Shown here in pieces: positions 32,889 through 44,085 of a stretch of 64,000 nt of DNA. The notes under the pieces were generated by a model. That model saw only the letters and a list, made by a program, of their open reading frames with translations, did no database searches and was not told where the DNA came from. The DNA is from Furcasterigmium furcatum. Its lineage: Eukaryota > Ascomycota > Sordariomycetes > Glomerellales > Plectosphaerellaceae. A program made the position numbers and the translations under genes. Within the stretch, counting starts at the first letter, position 1. Each line of letters begins with the position of its first letter. The DNA is taken from positions 1,302,001 through 1,366,000 of the forward strand of contig BCIA01000008.1 of the NCBI GenBank assembly GCA_001599815.1, in the 5' to 3' direction.

Positions 32889-34500
32889 ATGACGGAGGTT
32901 TCTTCCACGAGGCTGTACCTGGGCAACCTCCCTCGCACAGGTGTGCTCCAACGACAACTTCGCCTGACTGCCTTTCCGTGACATTCAACTGATTTCCCTT
33001 CCTAGCCACCAAGGCGGACGTCGAGGCCCATTTTGCCGCCCATGGCACTGGTGAGATTGTCGAGATCAAGATCATGAATGGTTTCGGCTTCATCGAGTAC
33101 AAGGACCCCATGGACGCCCGGGATGTCGTTCCAGGTGAGTTTGCGCCAGTACACTTCCTCCTCGTCACATGCAGCCTGCTAACCTATGCGTCTTTCCATC
33201 AGCTTTCCGTATGTTTCCTCCGTCCCGACGAACTGCAACCACCACATCCCAAACCCCCTTCCTGTTCCCCGCTAATCACGGAACGCCTCAACAGATGGCA
33301 GCGAGTTCATGGGCGAGCGGCTCACTGTTCAGTTCGCCCGTGGCAACAGACACCGTGAAGGCCCCCCCGCCGCCGGCGGTACCGGAGGCGGCTTCAATGA
33401 ACGCGCACCTCCTCGGCCCCGCCGAACGCAGTTCCGGATGCAGATTTCTGGACTTCCTACCGATACCAGTTGGCAGGTCTGTTCATTTTCTCCCCTTCGT
33501 GCACCCTCGGGCCCTTTGGAACCGTCCCGCTCCGTCCAGCTCAGTATCGGATGAAAAAGAGCGGTCGCCCAGGCCAGCTCTTGGCTTGTTGCTTCCCTCG
33601 TGTGTCTGGATATCTATGTTTCTGGGACTCTGGGACGGCACACTTTTCCCTGTTGGTGGACCTTATCTAGGACCCCCTCTCGGCCTTGCCTGGCTCTGTT
33701 CCGAAGGACACCTACCCGACGAGGATTCATGATGCACCATGCCTGGATAGCGACTTACTTGGACTCTTGGATTCTAGGACCTCAAAGACTTTGCCCGTCA
33801 GTCCAGTCTGGACGTAGTATACTCGGAAACTGGCCGTGACAAGGACGGCCGAGGGTAAGAGGAGACCTCGTGGAGTCAATCCGCACGAAAGAATCGCACT
33901 TGCTGACCCATGTGCACACAGCTTCGTTGAGTTCGAGTCTGCCGCTGATCTTCGCACCGCGGTAGAGAAGCTCGACGGACGTGATTTCAAGGGAAAGTCT
34001 GTCACCTGCGTTGCTGATGTAAGTCTACGCTGCCATGGAAAGGATGATTGCGTCCCTAACTTGACCAGACCCAGCCCGAAGCCCCGCCTCGGGATCCCCG
34101 GGGACGTTCGCGATCCCCTGGTGGACGCCGACCGTATCCTGCTCCCGTGAACGACTGGGACCGCCGAGGCCCGCCCCGCGGCTACAGCCCTCCCCGTGAG
34201 GGCTACCGTGAGGGCTACCGCGACAGAAGCCCCCGTCGCGACTATTACGACGACCGTGCTCGTTACAGGTCGCCTCCCCGTCGGCCGATGGAGGATTATC
34301 CGCCGCCTCCCCCCCGTGGCCGGTACGACGATCCGTACCGCCGGGACTACCCTCCTCCTCCTGACCCGTACGCCAACGGACGGCCCTACGACCGGCCCCC
34401 TCGGGACTTTGGTCCCCCTCCTCCTCGCGATGGTGGCTACCCTCGCGACCCCTATCCCCGCGAGTATGAGCGCGGCGGTGGTGGCGGTCGTTACTGGTAA
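32889..34500 (+). CDS. SR-family splicing factor, two RRMs and Arg-rich tail, 324 aa
   Basis: Resembles S. pombe Srp2/SRSF1-type SR proteins that bind exonic enhancers and influence splicing and mRNA export. Seven exons: 32889-32940, 33006-33134, 33203-33208 (6 nt), 33295-33476, 33778-33854, 33922-34018, 34069-34500. RRM1 (about residues 7-75) has RNP2 LYLGNLP and RNP1 NGFGFIEY; its end, VVPAFHGSEFMGERLTVQFARG, is reconstructed only by including the 6-nt exon CTTTCC. RRM2 (about 103-175) carries the SWQDLKD heptapeptide that marks the pseudo-RRM of SR proteins. The C-terminal 150 residues are Arg/Asp/Tyr/Pro-rich (RDRSPRRDYYDDRARYRSPP) rather than long RS dipeptides. Intron 4 (301 bp) is several times longer than the others (50-86 bp) and splits the SWQ/DLKD signature. 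Confidence 0.92.
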
Positions 34501-35214
34501 CTCCACTCCGTTCGTTGCGTGCCGCTTGGGGCTGTCCTTGACCGTCTTCCAGATCACAGCGTCATCGCCGACAAGTTTGGCTCTGCGTTCCACGACAAAG
34601 GTTGTAAGCTGGGGCAGGCACAGAACTTGCGGAGAGTAGAGAATAGGTTCTCTTCAGCACGTTGATTTCATGGCCTACGATGAGTGCTCTCTGTGGTTAT
34701 GCCGACCCATCAGATAATCGCTTTGGAGTTCGCCATTTTCCCCATTCAGACCATGGCCACAGCAGCATTGACGACTTGCGGGTACGACTTTTGCAGTGCC
34801 ATATGTATTTACTTGCGGCCTGCTGTAACGACGACAAGAAAACGGGCATTTCTGCGCAAAATGGGCGGATTGGGGCGAGGACACAGGATCGGAAGGGATA
34901 GGGGCACAGAGGCACACGCACACACACATGTTCATGTATGAGTATGAGCGGAAGCTAGTCAGAACAAACACAGGTTTCCTATCATTTCGCATTACATATG
35001 ACTCGCTGCGACAGAGCAGAGGTACAAAACGAGGCAACTGAGAGCCAAAAGAGCTGCCCTTGGGCTGAAGGCATACTCCGTCGAAAAACAGCGACAGTGA
35101 ACATCACAAATATGCCGACGTTATCGGCGATTCAGGCATTCTTCAGTGCCCAGTGTGGTGGTGAGATACACGAGGAGGAGTCCTCTGTTCCGGCAATCCG
35201 GCTCTGGCGGTTGT
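34501..35214. other. Convergent intergenic region SR gene / PEX11
   Basis: 714 bp containing both 3' UTRs. A (CA)n microsatellite lies near 34912-34928. No coding signal beyond short biased frames. Confidence 0.5.
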
Positions 35215-35981
35215 TTAGGCCGTCTTCTTCCACTGGGTGTAGACGCCGATCAAGCTGCTGACGGTACCGGCGATACCGACAATACCATCGTCGAAGCTTG
35301 CCCAGCCCAGCGCGGTCGAGGGGACGGTCAGGTCACAGACGTCGGAGAGGAGCTGGAGGCGGCTGGCGGCGCGTTCCCTGCGGAGCGTTAGCGGGGGGGA
35401 TGTTTTCATCAAACAAGGGAGGGGAGGGGTTCCACGCACAGGGCTATCCTCTTGCTCTCGACGACGCCCTCGCCCTCCTTCCTGTCGACCTTGGCCTCGC
35501 GCTGGCGCAGGCGGTAGAGCGTGTAGGTCTGGGCGATGATGCTGAAGAAGATGCCGAAGGCCCAGAAGCGGTAGGCCTCGCGCTGATAGGTCTTTGCGCG
35601 AGGGGACTTGACGGCGCCCACGGCGTCGAGGACGGTGGCGGCGTCGAAGGAGAGGTAGCCGGCGTAGCCAAGCTGGCGGCCGACGGCGGCGTAGCGGAGG
35701 ACGGGGTCGAGGGTCTTTGCATCGGCGGCGGCGGCGGCGGCCTTGAAGTGCTCAACATTCTTGCCGATGCGGAGGAGCTTACGGGTCAGGCCGAACTGCT
35801 TCTTGACGGCGTCCCAAGGGACGACCTGGGCGGTGAATGCGTTGGTGCGGGCGAGGTACCAGGCATAGAAGCGGGCGAAGTACTGGATAGTGCGAAGCAG
35901 TTTGTCGCGGCCGACGGTAGTGGCGACAAAGCGGAGGTAGTGGGCGACCGAGGGGTGGTAGACGAGGGCGTCGGCGACCAT
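35215..35981 (-). CDS. pex11: Peroxisomal biogenesis factor 11, 234 aa
   Basis: Pex11 elongates and tubulates the peroxisomal membrane before fission and affects medium-chain fatty acid flux. Exons 35981-35440 and 35377-35215 with a 62 bp intron. It starts MVADALVYHPSVAHYLRFVA, the usual fungal N-terminus; the amphipathic helix region includes GRDKLLRTIQYFARFYAWYL (about residues 23-42). Hydrophobic segments lie at about 134-158 and near the C-terminus (about 212-228, GIVGIAGTVSSLIGVYTQW). The ending WKKTA lies after the last helix as in relatives. Length is the family norm (about 235). Divergent from FBP1 across 1.5 kb carrying several CCGAGG/CCTCGG words. Confidence 0.95.
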
Positions 35982-37520
35982 CTTGGCTGTTTGTTTGATG
36001 GTTATGGTGCTGGTAGAAGCTGTGGTAATTGCCGGTTGAGAGTTTGCACTGGAGGGTGAGAGATATGACCGCTACTGGCTGGGAGGATTCGAGGAGGATT
36101 GCAATGAGTCGGGTGACGTCGCTATCCTCGGCTCGATATGGCGACGAGGTCGGCGGGCTGCAGGACTGACTGGAGAGCAAACGCCTGTGTGTATCACGAC
36201 GAAGTCAAGTAAGAAGGCGACAATGTTGTTGAGAAAAGGTCGGAAGACAATTGCGGTACCGAGACCCCAAGTCAACCGAGATCAATGCGAGCAGTTGCCC
36301 AAGTCAGTCAGTTGCTCGCGCAATTGCGACAGCACATGCCGAGGTCCGCTGCGGGCGAGTCGTTGCCCAGACCAGCGAAACTGGGGGAAGACCCCCCGTC
36401 CCAGTCAGCAGCAAAGGACTTGTTGCCGAAGAGCACGGGCCACGGGCCGAGATGGCCCGCTGGGATTGTTGGTTGGGCCGCCTGCTTATCTAATTGTATG
36501 TGTGGCTGGTGCTATGTCCCAGCCTCACTTGGCCCGAACCGCCACATGTACGTGGGGCTAGCTGTTTCCGCTCGACGAGAACCATGATGTCACGCGCGCG
36601 TTTTCCGGTGAGCGCGGGGCCTCTTCATCCTGTGTCCTTTTCCCCTTCGGTGCGACAGATAGCGAGGTCTTCCGAGAAATCCTCGCGATTTGAAGTCCCA
36701 AGGGCCAACCCGCCATCTACCGTCTCCATCTCGGGTTCCCCTCGGCCGGAAATGCGCCTGCCCCTGTATCCGTCTGCCGAGTCGAGACCTTTTCAAGCGA
36801 GATGCACGCCTTCTCATTCGTGCACCGGCGCGGCCTTCTGCCCGGTCATCGGCGGGTCTCCCCGGCGCGTTCTGGCTGAGCGAGGAGCGCTGCTTGTCCG
36901 TTCCGATCAATGGCCTCACGATCGTTCCCGACCCCAGGGCCGCAGGACATGACAGGGCAAGACGGGGCAGGGACGGTGGCGGGATATCTGGAGGAACTCG
37001 AGTTTGTCCGTCGAGGCCTTATCCATCGGATCTTCGACTATCTTCTAGCTATCTTACATTCCCACCCGTGGCCCCTCCAATTCTCCAACTACGGCCTGTG
37101 CTACTACTAGAACCAGTGCCGCCCCTTCGAAAGGTTCCCGGTCTCTAGCTTATCGTCTTCGCTCTCCTCCCTTCTTCCTCTGTCCTCGTTATATCGTCCT
37201 CTCCATCTCAACACCCAGCTGCCTCAGCATCTCGTGCCCCGATCAGGAACGACATTGGCCTGGCCTCCCCCAAATTCAAGGCGCTCCGGAACTTCCCCCC
37301 TCGGCTCCCCGCGGCATCGTGAACCTTTACCCCACCATTATTACTTAGTACGCGCCCATTCCCGGAGACCTGAGACCTTGAAGAACCACGCGACCGCCCC
37401 CGGCGCTTTTGTCTCGTTCTCCCTTCTCTCTCACTTTCCGTCTTGCGTGTCTGACTTTGTCCCTCCTTCTACAGCTTCAATTTTCTCCCACACCATCTTC
37501 CAGACATCCAATTGCCCGTC
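35982..37520. promoter_or_regulatory. Shared divergent promoter region PEX11 / FBP1
   Basis: 1.54 kb between two divergent genes with related physiology (fatty-acid/acetate growth and gluconeogenesis). CCTCGG or CCGAGG hexamers occur at 36126-36131, 36339-36344, 36740-36745 and 37299-37304. This is the core recognised by FarA/FarB-type zinc cluster factors in Aspergillus. GC-rich CreA-like SYGGRG words are also frequent, as expected by chance in GC-rich DNA. The last 400 bp before FBP1 are pyrimidine-rich, suggesting a long leader. No coding signal. Confidence 0.5.
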
Positions 37521-38672
37521 ATGTCGGCTTACACCAACGGCTCCGGCCAGGAGACCGAGAAGATCAACACCAACATCGTCACCCTCACCCGCTTCCTCAC
37601 CGAAGAGCAGGCCAAGCACAAGGAGGCCACCGGAGATTTTACGTAGGCCTCGATCACCTCCCCTGCCCTGTTCGCAGGCCTCTGACTGTCCTTGTAGCCT
37701 CCTCTGCCACGCCCTGCAATTTTCCTTCAAGTCCATCGCTTACTACATCCGCCGCGCCACACTCGTCAACCTCACCGGCCTCGCTGGCTCCTCCAACACC
37801 ACCGGCGACGACCAGAAGAAGCTCGATGTCATCTCCAACGACCTCTTCATTGAGGTCATGCGCTCGTCCGGCAAGTGCGCCCTGCTCGTCTCCGAGGAGG
37901 AGGAGGACGTGATCTTCTTCAAGGACGGCAGCGGCGCCCGCTACGCCGTCGCCTGCGACCCCATCGACGGCTCTTCCAACCTCGACGCCGGCGTCTCTGT
38001 CGGCACCATCTTCGCAATTCACAAGCTCCCCGACGGCTCCACCGGTACCAAGGAAGACATCCTCAAGCCCGGCACCGAGCTCCTCGCCGCCGGCTTTACC
38101 ATGTACGGCGCCTCCGCCCAGCTTGTCATCACCATGCGCGACAGCACCGTCAACGGCTTCACCCTCGACAACGGTGTCGGCGAGTTCATCCTCACCCACC
38201 CCGACATGCGCCTCCCCAAGGCCCGCGCCATCTACTCCGTCAACGAGGGCAACTCCCTCTACTGGGAGGACTCCACCAAGAACTACTTCAACTCCCTCAA
38301 GGAGCCCCAGGCCGACGGGAAGCCTTACAGTGCCCGCTACATCGGCTCCATGGTCGCCGATGCCTACCGAACCCTGCTGTACGGCGGTATTTTCGCCTAC
38401 CCCGCCGATAAGAAGAGCCCCAAGGGCAAGCTGCGCATCCTGTACGAGTGCGCGCCCATGGCCATGGTGTTCGAGAACGGTGAGCACTATCCCTTACCCC
38501 GGTCAGCCCTGGTTGGGTCGTCAAGGCTAACTCTACCGCAGCGGGTGGTCAAGCTGTTGACAGCAAGATGAGGAGGATGATGGAGGTCGTTCCGGAACAC
38601 ATCCACGACAGGGCGGGCATCTTCATGGGCAGCTACGATGAGATCGAGAAGGTCAAGACGTTCTTCAAGTGA
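37521..38672 (+). CDS. fbp1: Fructose-1,6-bisphosphatase, 344 aa
   Basis: The gluconeogenic phosphatase that converts fructose-1,6-bisphosphate to fructose-6-phosphate. Exons 37521-37642, 37698-38479, 38542-38672; introns 55 and 62 bp. It starts MSAYTNGSGQETEKINTNIV; the first junction restores GDFTLLCHALQFSFKSIAYY. The metal-binding signature DPIDGSSNLD is at about residues 121-130 (with VSEEEEDVIFF just upstream). Substrate-site segments GEFILTHPDM and RYIGSMVADAYRTLLYGGIF are intact, and the C-terminus reads HDRAGIFMGSYDEIEKVKTFF. Length fits the family. The N-terminal proline used for Pro/N-degron glucose degradation in yeast is not obvious here. Confidence 0.97.
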
Positions 38673-38903
38673 GCTACGCGAGGGGCGTCCGGTAAGAAGG
38701 AGAATGCTGCATGATACAGGGGATGGCCATGACAGGGGATGATCTATAAACAAGTTAAGGCACAGGACGGGGATTCAGTCCCACGGGACCACGTCGTTAT
38801 GATATCAAGCCGGCTTCACGCGACTTGTGGGCCGGGAAAATAACAAGTTCTTTCACCGAGATGGTTTGAGCCTTGTCTGCAATGGAACGCCTACTATTGC
38901 CCG

Positions 38904-40031
38904 CTAAGAGAAGATCTTGGGGAACAGCAGGGGGGTGTTCTTCCTCCACTCCTGATAATCCTTCCTCTGGCCGTAGCGCTTGTCATACTTCTTCTCTGAC
39001 AGCGGCACGCCCGATATTTTGAGCAGGAGGAAACTGACGAACGAAGGACTCACATACGACAATGCTGCGGCAGTAGCGAGGCCAGGCAGGCCAACCGGCA
39101 GTCCGAGGCCCAGTTGTATGGGACGGGACAGCAGCACGCCGAATGCCACAGTTGCGATCCCGGTCCAGAGGGAGATCTCGCCAAAGTAATTGGGGAAGCG
39201 GCTGCGATGTCGAGTCAGCACCGACAAGATCCGTCCTGGTCGGGGGGGGCTTTACCTCCGCGACCACAAGCCCTTGGTCAAGAAGTCCTCGTCGTGGAGC
39301 TTGGCCTTCTTCGCCGCCATCCACTTGCTCTTCTGCCTGTCGGCTGCAACTTCGTACGCGAAGCCGCCGCTGTAGAGGAGCAGGCCGAGCACGTCAGCGA
39401 CCCTGACTGATGGGATGGCGGCAAAAGCAGCAGCTGGGACGGAATTAAGGACCACAACGGGCATGACACATAAGGATACCCATGTGGCCTGTGCGAAGAA
39501 GGCGGCGGCGAAACGGGGCGTGCTCTTCTTGATCTCGTCAAAGCGCGAATCTTTGCCTTCGGAGAGGATGCGCTGGAAGAGGAAAGAGCCCACTGGATTG
39601 TGCTTGAGTTAGTTGGGATCACTTTGGACAGACAGGCCTGCGCGGCAAATATACTTACAACGGAGGGCCCAGATTGTGACAGCGCTAGAGAGGAGAACCT
39701 GGCGCCAGTTCAAGGCTGCGACGCCTCCTGGACTGGTAGTGAAGGGGGACAGGAGGCTCGGAAGCGGGGCTTTAGCCGCGACGTCGGGGACTCCTCGTAG
39801 TGTAGTAGCGGCGTAACGGGCACGCAGCGAGGGAAGATACAAGCTGAGAAGCGTGACGGAGAGGTAGGTCAACGAGCCGGAGAAGTCATAGAAGCTCTCA
39901 TTCTGGGCGATGATGGAAGGGATCGCAAATGCGGCCTGGATGGCAAACGCCGCGGACACTGAAGGCACGAGGTTTCGGAGCAAGGGGGAGCGGAAGTTGG
40001 TGAGGTGAAGAAGTGACTGGAGGAGCGTCAT
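38904..40031 (-). CDS. DUF1295 / steroid 5-alpha-reductase-like membrane protein, 335 aa
   Basis: A polytopic membrane protein with the DUF1295 fold related to the C-terminal region of steroid 5-alpha-reductases and isoprenylcysteine methyltransferases. Exons 40031-39659, 39592-39256, 39201-38904; introns 66 and 54 bp. Several hydrophobic segments are seen. The diagnostic block is SRFPNYFGEISLWTGIA (about residues 237-253), the cofactor-site motif of the family, followed by a basic C-terminus ending KNTPLLFPKIFS. The start ATG at 40031 is preferred; an in-frame ATG at 40085 would add 18 polar residues. Substrate unknown. Convergent with FBP1 and divergent from HOM6 (450 bp). Confidence 0.88.
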
Positions 40032-40481
40032 GATGTTGTTCCGCGTCTCTGCGCGTCGTTGACTGAAGAATGGCCGGTCGAGCAAGCAAGCAGGAGCACT
40101 CGAGCGAAAGATGAAGACTCGGACCGTGGACTCTTAAAAAAGATCTCGTGAATCACCGCCGATGCGAGGCGATCTCGTTCCCTTTGGCCAGGGACAGGTA
40201 TCGGGCCCGCGGGCCCTTGCAAGGAAAAGAAAAATGTATGACGACATGAGACACTGTTGAGATCCATCTATCACCGAAGGTGTGATCCTCACCGAGCACT
40301 CACCGAATTTCACTAGGGTGCTCTGTCCCCGCCCGGTGAGCAAATGACGTGCCGCCAGGTTGCCCCGCGGCGGGTGTGTGCCCCTCGCTTTAGTGTCCTC
40401 CTGGAAGCTGTGCTTCTCCGATCGCGCAGCGGGTTACTTTTGGGAAGACTCAACAACATTCACAGATATCTGTACATCAAG
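40032..40481. promoter_or_regulatory. Divergent promoter region DUF1295 gene / HOM6
   Basis: A 450 bp region flanked by two divergent start codons. A GTGAGCAAATGACGT stretch at about 40335-40350 includes a TGACG half-site; Gcn4/CpcA-type control of HOM6 would fit its pathway, but a full TGACTCA is not seen. Confidence 0.4.
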
Positions 40482-41641
40482 ATGGCTCCCGCAAACCAGC
40501 AAGTTCTCATTGCCATCATTGGTACGCTTGCATTGACACTCCAAGCCCGGCAATGGCCTGCTAATTCAAGTCACAAATAGGCGCTGGTGGGGTTGGCAAA
40601 TCCTTTCTCTCCCAGCTCCAGACCCTGGCCGCCAGGCGTCCCTCGCCGAAGCTGAGCCTCGTCTACATCTCGACGAGTAAGAAGGCTCTCTACAATGACG
40701 ACTACTCTGTCGTTAGCACCGACAACGTCCTCGACACACTGGCCGCCTCATCCCGCGCCCCGCCCGCGCTGCCCCAGGTCGTCGAATACCTGGCCGCGGC
40801 GCCCGCAAAGGTCGTCCTCGTCGACAACACCAGTTCGCAGGACGTGGCCGATCAGTACCCTGCCTTCCTCGGAAAGGGCGTCAGCATCGTGACACCTAAC
40901 AAGAAGGCCTTCTCCGGCTCGTACAAGTTGTGGCAAGACATCTTCAACGCTGCATCCACCTCGGGGGCGAGCGTCTTCCACGAGTCATCAGTTGGCGCCG
41001 GCCTTCCCGTCATCTCTACCCTCAATGACCTCGTCCATACTGGCGACAAGGTCACCAAGATCGAGGGTGTCTTCAGCGGCACCATGTCCTTCCTCTTCAA
41101 CACCTTTGCTCCGACGTCGGGCACTGGCGGCAAGTGGTCCGCCGAGGTGAAGAAGGCCAAGGAGCTGGGCTACACCGAGCCCGACCCGCGCGACGACCTC
41201 AACGGCCTCGACGTCGCCCGCAAGCTCACCATCCTCGCCCGCCTGGCCGGCCTGCCCGTCGAGTCCCCCACGTCGTTTCCCGTGCAGAGCCTGATCCCCA
41301 AGGCTCTCGAGTCGTGCACGAGCGGCGACGAGTTCCTCGAGAAGCTGCCCGATTTTGACTCGGAGATGGAGCAGACTAGGGCCGCCGCGGAGAAGGAGGG
41401 CAAGGTTGTCCGTTTTGTCGGCAGCATCGACGTGGCCTCTAATCAGGTGAAGGTCGGCCTGGAGAAATTCGACCTCTCCCACCCCATTGCGGCACTCAAG
41501 GGCAGCGACAACATCATCAGCTTCTACACCGAGAGGTACGGTAGCAACCCCCTCATCATCCAGGGCGCTGGCGCCGGTGGCGACGTGACCGCCATGGGCG
41601 TGACGGCCGACCTGCTCAAGGTCCTTGCGCGTATCTCGTAG
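40482..41641 (+). CDS. hom6: Homoserine dehydrogenase, 366 aa
   Basis: Reduces aspartate semialdehyde to homoserine on the path to threonine, methionine and isoleucine. Exons 40482-40521 and 40581-41641 with a 59 bp intron; the junction rebuilds the dinucleotide-binding loop IIGAGGVGKSFL (about residues 12-23). Family blocks: NTSSQDVADQYP, VTPNKKAFSGS (about 117-127), VGAGLPVISTLNDL, GVFSGTMSFLFN and the catalytic stretch GYTEPDPRDDLNGLDVARKL (about 204-223). The C-terminus GAGAGGDVTAMGVTADLLKV is typical. Length matches the monofunctional fungal enzyme (yeast 359), with no aspartokinase fusion. Confidence 0.97.
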
Positions 41642-41773
41642 ATTGCCGATAGGGGCCGAAACGGAATAGAGCACACTGCTGTCCTCATCAGAGTTCTTCT
41701 CGAATGTTCTAAAGGCGTTGCATGTGGTTCTGAATTGTCATATTTGGCTGTTAGTCGTGCTTGTACGAGGCCA

Positions 41774-42593
41774 TTACCTAAGGAGGCCGCAGAAAAATGC
41801 TTTCCATGACGACGTCTCCCGATGGGGAGAAGCACCATCCAGGCCCTTGCCGGTCGAGTATTCAGTGGCTGACGTCCCTGGGCGGCCCACGAAAGCCGCA
41901 ACATAACGAATTCTGAGGCTAAATGCGCCAGACTGCTCCCCGAAGAAACTGCGACATGGTTAGCTCGCGGTCACTCCGAGAGCCTATTTGAGATTTCAGG
42001 CTGCTTGGCTGGCACAGAAATGCTGCAAACGTACCTGCGCATCATGAAGCTGACTCGCTTGATGCTGGCTAAATCCAGGGGTTTCGCGCCCGGCCTGGGC
42101 TTCCCACGGTACGTAGGCTTGAGATCGCTCCACCGGATGACAATGTCACGGCCAGGGGTCGCGGTAAAGCTATACTCCCAGTTGACGGTGCTCTGGTCGC
42201 GTCCATCGTCACGTTTCGGCGGAATATCGTCCTTGAGCGTCAAGGTGTAGGTCTTGTCGTCTGCGACTTCGGAGACGGCGAGGACGATGCCGTCATGTTT
42301 CGAGATGTCGAGGTCCAGAATGTCGGTGGTGCGCTGGGACGCGAAGCCGGCGCCACCGAGAGCGGTGATGTCGAGCGTCCCATGAAAATGTGCGCATGCC
42401 GAGGAGTCAACCGTCAGGTAGGACTGGCTGCGTCCGCCACGAACTCGGTCGTCTGAGTCGGTCCAATCCCCTACGTTCCACCGTCTGGTTTATTAGCATG
42501 ATTAGCACACATTGCCCGAACCAGGCGGTCTCGTCGTGCGAATGCCTACCGGTCACCGCCGAAGAGGTATCGAATTGGCGTGCCACTCGACAT
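41774..42593 (-). CDS. CIA30-domain protein, 222 aa
   Basis: Contains the CIA30 domain of NADH:ubiquinone oxidoreductase intermediate-associated protein 30 (NDUFAF1), a complex I assembly factor. Exons 42593-42550, 42484-42035, 41948-41774; introns 65 and 86 bp. It starts MSSGTPIRYLFGGDRRWNVG. Conserved blocks are DRVRGGRSQSYL, FHGTLDITALGGAGFASQRT, TLTLKDDIPPKRDDGRDQST, LKPTYRGKPRPGAKPLDL and FMMRSFFGEQSGAFSLRI; splicing rebuilds the last two. The domain begins almost at residue 1, with no mitochondrial presequence, unlike true NDUFAF1/CIA30. A 55-residue tail after the domain is of uncertain validity. Fungi often carry this shorter paralogue; its role is not established. Confidence 0.85.
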
Positions 42594-44085
42594 GATGATT
42601 TCGGCCTCGACCTCGAGGTTTTGTTGTTTGTTGTTCGGGATTGTTTTCAAACTCGCCGTAGTGCACACCACAAGGCGCAAGGCTGCGTGCGGACTATGGG
42701 CCGGCCGAGTGGCTGGGCCTAGATATGCCTGGATAGGCCGAGGTCGTGGAAGGCTAGATTTTCCAGGCTTGCTTGACGCCTGTGTGTCGTCATCCGAAGG
42801 CACGGTTCATTTTGGGAATTTGAGAACCCCAGATAAGGCTCAACATAAGCGCGCGGGCGGCGCGTGTGGGGCTCAGCCGGAGAAGCCGCTACACCAGGTT
42901 TGGAATGTTTGCCAAGACCGGGGCGAGTGCTTGGCGCACGGTGCCTAGCCACTCTGAGTCCCGGACCATCCGGTCGGGCTCGGACCTTGAGTCGGGTTTA
43001 TCTGCATCCAAACTCCGCATCGGACACATTTGACTGGCAAATGTCGCCGAAGCACCATCGTCGCCCCAAGCAAAGGTGTAGTCCCATGTCGACAGGTATC
43101 TCTCAATTCGAGGATTGCACGATACCATCGTTGTCAGGGAGGGGGTTCTCGCTTTTGTCGACCAACGTACGGGGAGGTTCAGGACATGGGAGGTTCAACC
43201 CCGCCGTTGACTGAGGTGTCAAGCCCACCTACCTCACCCCTTTCGGTGCAGGTACGGAGGATACGCGTATCTTGCATAGGTGACGACACCGCCATGCTCG
43301 TCCCCCTTTGCAGCCTTCTTTTCGGGCTCACACGCCCTCTGACGCAATTGTGCTTCGGGGTAGGTAGTCCAGCTTGCGAATCCTCCGTTTCCTGCTCTGG
43401 TCCCATTCTTTCGGCCACACTTTCTGCCCGTGTCGTGCGTCGTGATTCCAAATCCTGGCCCGCCGCTCTCCCCGTGCACCCTTTGGGCCTCTCTGCCAAG
43501 ATCTCGCCCTCTCAAGCCCATCATTGCCACGGATTCAAGATGACCATGGCTAGTTTGTAGATTCCATGCCAAGGCAGATAATTTTGGCCAAGTCTGGCTT
43601 GCATCCACAGCGGCCGCGCCAGTCCGCGGTAACTTCCACCGCATTGGGAAGCCGTGGAATCAAGGGTGGGTGTCTGCGATAACTCCGCATACACGATTCT
43701 ACCGCGTACTCGCCACGCAATCCGCGTATCACGAGCAAGGAAGGCACTGGTCACCATGTCATGCATAGAAGTTGTCCGTTTTATGTGTGATGAAGTATCG
43801 TATCGACATTTGCTGCCTATGTACGCTCGTGCAAGATTGTCCAACGAAGCTGGAACGTAGAGGTATCTTCGTCAAGTTGCAACGGCTGTCCCGGCAGAGC
43901 GTCTCTCTCGAGCATGCGCCAGGGCCGTTTTCCGTTCCCAAAAATCTAGAAAATGCTGTGAAAAAGGGGGCGCCTGTTAACTCCGAAGCTGACCAAACCT
44001 GGCTTTCCCCTGTAAAACGCCGCCGGCCCGCCTCATGTGCACACTAAGCATTGAAAAACAGTTGATGCGAGTGCCGCGAATAAAA
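42594..44085. other. Intergenic between CIA30-domain gene and bZIP gene
   Basis: 1.49 kb between two tandem minus-strand genes. A plus-strand ATG frame of 85 codons (about 43790-44047) has balanced composition and ends 38 bp from the bZIP stop, but nothing supports it beyond openness. TAGGTAG words lie near 43360. No gene is called. Confidence 0.4.

Noticed and set aside
37654..38487. Antisense frame (277 codons) opposite FBP1
   Set aside because: Shadow of codon bias in the sense gene.
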